Source: Stephanodiscus triporus (Eukaryota; Bacillariophyta; Thalassiosirophyceae; Thalassiosirales; Thalassiosiraceae). Taken from it: a stretch of 12,897 bases of DNA. Position 1 is the stretch's first letter. Every line of letters starts with the position of its first letter. The translations under genes were made by a program, and so were the position numbers. This document shows, piece by piece, positions 9,242 through 12,897 of this stretch. The DNA lies in NCBI GenBank assembly GCA_036939755.1, contig JALLAZ010000676.1:1-12897 (forward strand), in the 5' to 3' direction. The notes under the pieces are model-generated. The model was not told the origin of the DNA, did not search any database, and saw nothing but the letters and a program-made list of their open reading frames with translations.

Positions 9242-10326
9242 TCAAATTGGGGGGGCGGTATTCGATTTTGTGGAAATTCGATCCACCCTTTCTTTTATTG
9301 GCCTCCATAGTTGATCTTTCATCCATGTCCGCTTTGTTCCACCCACCCCTCTCAGTGTCAATGATTTTTCCAACAATAACGTAGTATCCCACCTGTATCC
9401 CTCGACGGCATGGCCACTTTCGTCCCCCCACGGCAGCTTGGTCCTATCGTAACCCAACGATGAATAAAACCCGACGGCGGCCACATTCTTCTTCTCCACC
9501 TTCAAATATAGCTTTTCATATCCTCTCGCGCACGTCCATCGCTCGCACGCGGCCACGAGCTGCTCGCCGATGCCTCGTCGTCTGTGGGGTGGAGATACAC
9601 CTAAATCGGACAGATACGGCCTGGGAGATGTCCCCACAATTGTCGAGGGGGTCAGGAACTCCACTCTCGTGGACGGATCGGGAGCTCGGCCGTCCACGCT
9701 GCAAAATCCGACGATTCGCTCTTTCTCCAATAGTGATGCTGTCGATGATGATGACGACGACGATGATTGTGGCGACGCAACCGGGACGGCGCAGGCGATG
9801 AATAGTCCCCTGTCGCATTCGTCGATGGCGTCAAAGCACATTTGCAAGTGATTGTGTTTGTATCTCCTGATGTAGGAATCGAACGATGGCTGGCAGCCAG
9901 GATGGAAGGAGTCCATGAGCGTGTCCGTTATTTCGCTGATTTCTGCCTCGAGGGTGCGATGCTCGGCGAATGAGAGGATTCTCGAATCTGCATAAAGTAA
10001 GTTGGGTTCGTTACAGACTTTGACTCACCCGACCTCTGGCATTCACGAACGTAATACGAGTATTGTCCCTCGGGGGCATTGCATGATTCTTTTCGTGCGC
10101 GTACAGACGGGGGAGTATCGCCCGAGCTCGATGTCGGGTCGTCTTTTTTCTTGAGTAATTTTAGCGCAGCACCATGAATGATCTGCTCTCTCAACAACTG
10201 ATTATTATTCAATCTTGACGTGGCTAAAGGCACGACCCTTCCGGCGTCGGCGGATAGCGCGTTGGTCACTGCCGACGATGCGGCCGCGGCAGCCACCAGT
10301 AGGAAAAGCCTTGAAGCGAAGCTCAT
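9242..10326 (-). CDS. GNAT-family N-acetyltransferase with N-terminal signal peptide
   Basis: Two exons (10326-10029 and 9987-9242) give 347 residues. The joining intron, 10028-9988, is only 41 bp, with gtgagt and tatgcag ends. Splicing creates Asp100 and keeps an open frame through to the acetyltransferase domain; without it, the frame ends before that domain. Residues 1-23 form a signal peptide (basic start, Leu/Val/Ala core) ending TNA, followed by Leu and a Ser/Arg-rich stretch. This fits a secretory or diatom plastid presequence with a less usual Leu+1. The GNAT core holds PYLSDLGVSPPHRRRGIGEQLV (residues 223-244), with the acetyl-CoA pyrophosphate loop R-x-x-G-x-G at 235-240. It is followed by NVAAVGFYSSLGY (267-279), the usual motif B region. 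A Ser-rich insert sits near 174-181. The enzyme should transfer acetyl from acetyl-CoA to an amine; the substrate is unknown. It is convergent with SDHAF3. Confidence 0.82.
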
Positions 10327-10447
10327 GTGGATATTTGAGCGTTCCCAAAACTCTTTTCGTGTTTGTGTTATGTACGTAAAAATCTCGCTAAACTTGTCAC
10401 AAAACGAGTAAATTCTCGCTAAACCCGTCGCAAATTTGTGATTTTTC

Positions 10448-10508
10448 TCGCAAATTTGCGAGTCTTGGTGGACCCCTCGGACCGGTTGACCGACTCGCAA
10501 ATTTGCGA
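10448..10508. repeat. 17-bp perfect inverted repeat built from palindromes
   Basis: The left arm tcgcaaatttgcgagtc (10448-10464) is the exact reverse complement of the right arm gactcgcaaatttgcga (10492-10508), with a 27-base loop. Each arm itself contains the palindrome tcgcaaatttgcga. A weaker copy, tcgcaaatttgtga, lies just left at 10428-10441. Confidence 0.85.
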
Positions 10509-10530
10509 CGAAATCACAAACGCACAAAAG

Positions 10531-10584
10531 CTCCACGTTGCCACCTTCTTCTGGTTCGGAACCAGATGATGGGACAACGTGGAG
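10531..10584. repeat. 54-base imperfect hairpin
   Basis: The outer arms ctccacgttg (10531-10540) and caacgtggag (10575-10584) pair perfectly. The inner arms ctggttc (10551-10557) and gaaccag (10559-10565) pair around a single base. The intermediate stretch pairs poorly. Confidence 0.8.
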
Positions 10585-10628
10585 GTGACGTCGTCCCTTG
10601 ACTCCACGCTCTTGTTCTCTGCTGCCTT

Positions 10629-11042
10629 GTGGGCAGGGTAAGTGATCGCGACAACGACGACGGCCGACTGTCCGGGATGGGCGGCGGCGGGGTGGGGTGC
10701 GATACCGACAACAACAACAGGAGGCGGACGAATGCGAATAAGAGGTACGGCTTCGGGGGGAAGAAGCAGAAGGGCAGGTTCAAGCAGAACGGCAGGGCGA
10801 CGTTGAACGACATGAGCGGGGTCAGGACGAGGGGGGGGTTCGGCGGATTCGGGCAGAAGAGCCAGGGTGGTGGCGCGGGCAGCGGGAACAAGAGGAAGGC
10901 CGGCAGCGGCGACGGTAATAAGAGGCCGGGGAAGAGGGCTAGGGATGCATCAAGGAATGAAGAGTTGATACTACAAAAGTATATTAAATATTCAGAGACT
11001 TATTATCATTACAATCACCTTGTTACCTTCGGGCTGAATTAG
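10629..11042 (+). pseudogene. EBP2: Orphan C-terminal fragment of rRNA-processing protein EBP2
   Basis: The frame is open from 10602 to a TAG at 11040-11042. Its middle matches the C-terminal tail of EBP2, a nucleolar protein required for 60S ribosome assembly. It shows KRYGFGGKKQKGRF, then NDMSGVRTRGG, then a Gly/Lys-rich stretch ending NKRPGKRARDASR (about 10737-10955). The conserved central domain of EBP2, normally well over 100 residues upstream, is absent. The upstream DNA is a palindrome-rich spacer and then the GNAT gene on the opposite strand. No in-frame ATG precedes 10677. A splice-acceptor-like string (ttgttctctgctgccttgtgggcag) ends at 10636, so this may be a last exon separated from the rest. 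The tail after DASR, about 29 residues, is not typical and may be read-through after loss of the original stop. The identity of the tail is fairly clear. Whether it is expressed is doubtful, and a misassembly could also produce this picture. Confidence 0.6.
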
Positions 11043-11480
11043 CCTATTCAAATCATCCCGTCTCTTCGCTTACCAATGTCGAGGGTAGACATGTGTCCAT
11101 ACACATCTGAAAAATCATTCGAACTAATGGGGATGATCGCATGTGTGGCATTGGGTGGATACGTGTCCGCCGAAAGAAGAAGGGAAAGGAAGGCGATGAC
11201 ATTTTTGTAGATGCGGTGTTACAGGCAATGGCTCCCATGGCTTCGGCTTTGCGTCCTGCAAAGCAACTGGACTTGTAAAACCAGGTACAGATTTCCTCTT
11301 CGTCTGATAGATTTGGGGCGGATGCGGAATGACAAAAGGGAGGGTGATTGACGAGAAGCGACAAGACTGATGTGCATTTGCGGATCGCCCACGACGACTT
11401 CCCCGACCCCTCCGGCAATGGAATCTGTGTTCCTGGCATTGCAAACCTCGGGAGGCTCGGGGGTGGGCTTTTCACTTATC
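11043..11480. other. Stretch without a convincing gene
   Basis: A minus-strand frame of 140 codons is open at 11475-11053, but two other minus frames are also long here and none shows a recognisable domain, so no gene is called. It may be the decayed 3' part of the Cys/His-repeat gene, which is read in this direction. The 12-mer ggcaatggaatc at 11414-11425 recurs at 12223-12234, on the other side of that repeat array. Confidence 0.35.
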
Positions 11481-12465
11481 GAGGGGCGGTGGCGAGAAAC
11501 TTCGCACCATGACTCCAACAAACTCCGCCCTTCAGGGCTCCGTTGGCGCATCCCTCATGGACACATCGTTTCACCTATGCGCCATGTCTAATACACACTC
11601 CTACCAAATGGATTTTTTGTTTGTGCATCCCTCATGGCTGAGGGGTTTCCTCTTCTCGCCATGCCTCACACAAACTCCGCGCCAGAATAACTTAATTGGC
11701 GCATCCCTCGTGGCTGCAGCGTTTCACCTTCACGCCATGTCTCATACACACTCCGCCCACAACAGCAAGGTTTCTGCATCCCTCACGGCTGCAGCGTCTC
11801 ATACACATGCCGCCCACAGCGGCAAGGTTTGTGCATCCCTCGTGACTGCATCGTTTCCTCTTCGCGCCATGCCTACAAAAGCTCCTCCTATTTGGGAATA
11901 GTTGGTGCACCCCTCGTGGCTGCAGCGTTTTGACTTCACACTCGTCACCTTCGCGCCGTGCCTGACACAAACTCCACCCCGACGGTATCCATTGTTGCAT
12001 CCCTCGTGGCTGCAAATGTAGCGTTTCTGCTCCGCGCCATGCCTCACTCACACAAAATCCCCCCTTGACTTATTGATACAATATTTCCTCTGCCCTTCAC
12101 GAACTTTGACGCCGCAGCGTTTCAACTTCGTGCCATGCCCTCTACTAACTCCGCCCTGAAGGGCTCCAGTGGCGCATCCCTCGCGGCTGCAGCGTTTCAA
12201 CTTCGCGCCATGCCTTCCTTCTGGCAATGGAATCCGCGGTCGTGGCCCGAACGATCAAACGACAAGTACGATACCTTGGCGTCCTCATCTTCGTTTCCTC
12301 CATCGACGTCTCGTCGCAATCTTCGTCGATCAACATTCCTGAGTCGACCAATCCCTCGTCGATACACCCCCGGTCGATCCCATCCCGAGCGTCGTCGTCG
12401 TCGTCCCACGAGTTTCGACCAAGTTCCACGGCATCCTCCTGGTCCTTGTAGTTTCCATCCGACAT
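11481..12465 (-). pseudogene. Disabled Cys/His-repeat (CSHEGCTN-type) protein gene
   Basis: An ATG at 12465-12463 begins an acidic N-terminal region of about 80 residues (Asp/Glu-rich, MSDGNYKDQEDAVE...). After it come about eight degenerate copies of a 23-24 residue unit, running from about 12215 down to 11496. The consensus is K-R-C-S-H-E-G-C-T-N-x4-G-G-V-C-x-R-H-G-A-K, which gives putative zinc ligands C-x4-C-x9-C-x2-H. The family is common in diatom genomes, and its function is not known to me. The copies lie in different frames. There is a frame change between the N-terminal region and the first unit near 12215, a TGA near 12048, and a frame change near 11870 within a T run. A TAA follows CAN near 11692, and two TAG codons lie in the last units. 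So many interruptions indicate a pseudogene rather than a spliced gene, though some could be sequencing indels. Confidence 0.72.
11496..12215 (-). repeat. Degenerate array of about eight 69-75 bp units
   Basis: Each unit carries a variant of tgcagccacgagggatgc (seen in plus orientation as gcatccctcgtggctgca) and ggcgga..tgt..aggcatggcgcgaag. In plus orientation, gcatccctc-type cores recur near 11548, 11627, 11701, 11777, 11833, 11908 (gcacccctc), 11998 and 12174. The sixth and seventh are the best preserved at protein level, and the outer copies are the most decayed. Confidence 0.8.
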
Positions 12466-12897
12466 TTCATTTCTCTCTCTGCGTAGAATTAGTGCTCCGA
12501 GCAAAAAGAATTATGAATTCCTACATAGGCAATGTGCGTAATAGTGTTCCTCTTTATGTGTCTGTCCAGATATCATCCTAGTTGTCGTTATGAATAGAAT
12601 AGAGCCAACGACGTGGTGCCTTGGGAGAAAAAAATCGCGAGACAAAGAAAGGCAGATGTGGTCGGATCGAGGTGGCGAATGACAGAAGAGAACACGCACA
12701 AAATCAATCGCAAAGAACAAGATGGCAGTCGTATTCATATGACACCACGGATATTCTTCGCTGCCGATGACAAACAAGAGTTTTGGAGGAACCATCCCAG
12801 CTCTCATATAAAGTAATTCTCTGCGCAAAACATCCAAGAAAGAGAACGCCTCTTCGTAGATAACACCCGAGTCATCCATCCCCCCCCCCCCTCTCCC
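12466..12897. other. Right edge without a convincing gene
   Basis: A minus-strand frame of 122 codons (12879-12511, ATG at 12879) is open here, starting MDDSGVIYEEAF, but shows no recognisable domain. A 67-codon plus-strand frame overlaps it. The minus frame could be a small hypothetical gene or chance. A C12 tract at 12880-12891 lies immediately upstream of its ATG, an unlikely place for a normal leader, and the window ends six bases later. The stretch should also contain the upstream region of the broken Cys/His-repeat gene. Confidence 0.3.

Larger units (their letters stand above)
10327..10628. promoter_or_regulatory. Repeat- and palindrome-rich region upstream of the GNAT gene
   Basis: This spacer lies upstream of the GNAT start and before the EBP2 fragment. 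It has four degenerate copies of a ctcgc(t/a)aa motif starting at 10384, 10415, 10447 and 10494. The first two share ctcgctaaac, two variable bases, then gtc. The last two form a 17-bp inverted repeat, and a separate hairpin follows at 10531-10584. A tgacgtc (cAMP-response-element-like) string lies at 10587-10593. It may be the GNAT promoter, a dispersed repeat, or both. Confidence 0.4.

Noticed and set aside
9928..10536. Longer N-terminus for the GNAT gene starting at 10536
   Set aside because: The extra 70 residues are translated from the palindromic repeats, and the signal peptide would be internal. The ATG at 10326 gives a normal presequence.
12511..12879. 122-codon minus-strand frame at the right edge as a real gene
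   Set aside because: It has no recognisable domain, and its ATG lies directly after a C12 tract at the window edge. It is recorded only as an open stretch.
1..12897. CRISPR array, prokaryotic operon or phage-like system
   Set aside because: The evenly spaced units at 11496-12215 are coding-derived Cys/His repeats without spacers. The intact genes are spliced eukaryotic genes on alternating strands.

Overview
The window looks like nuclear DNA of a diatom, probably a centric one. Four intact protein genes are interrupted by short GT-AG introns. One encoded protein carries a diatom-type plastid presequence, a signal peptide ending Ala-Leu-Ala followed by Phe-Ser-Pro. A decayed array of CSHEGCTN-type Cys/His repeats, a family I associate with diatom genomes, lies near the right end. 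TAA, TAG and TGA all serve as terminal stops, so the standard code applies. Genus and species cannot be read from the sequence. I saw no tRNA, rRNA, CRISPR array or prokaryotic operon.

Layout, left to right. 1-282: non-coding, with short TGTCGGC palindromes. 283-1373 (minus): a broken coding region with an in-frame stop and two frameshifts, ending in a coiled-coil-like part, family unknown. 1897-3602 (plus): a four-exon, plastid-targeted SET-domain lysine methyltransferase of the Rubisco-LSMT/SETD3 type. 3603-4150: a convergent 3' spacer with a 137-bp G-tract foldback. 4151-7872 (minus): a two-exon, 1203-residue multi-BRCT protein, best described as TopBP1/Dpb11/Rad4-like. 7873-8172: a 300-bp head-to-head promoter spacer. 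8173-8934 (plus): a two-exon SDHAF3/ACN9 assembly factor for succinate dehydrogenase. 9242-10326 (minus): a two-exon GNAT acetyltransferase with an N-terminal signal peptide. 10327-10628: palindromes and degenerate tandem repeats. 10629-11042 (plus): an orphan C-terminal piece of the ribosome-biogenesis protein EBP2. 11043-11480: nothing convincing. 11481-12465 (minus): a disabled Cys/His-repeat gene. 12466-12897: nothing convincing.

The four intact genes alternate in strand and serve unrelated housekeeping roles: plastid protein methylation, DNA-damage or replication scaffolding, mitochondrial complex II assembly, and acetyl transfer. I see no operon-like or functional cluster. The two ends hold decayed genes, and a repeat-rich junction precedes the EBP2 fragment. 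This suggests an ordinary gene-dense core flanked by rearranged sequence. I did not find a convincing new biological system. The points most worth a second look are the EBP2 fragment beside the inverted repeats, the foldback at 3776-3912, the two pseudogenes, and a predicted 41-bp intron.
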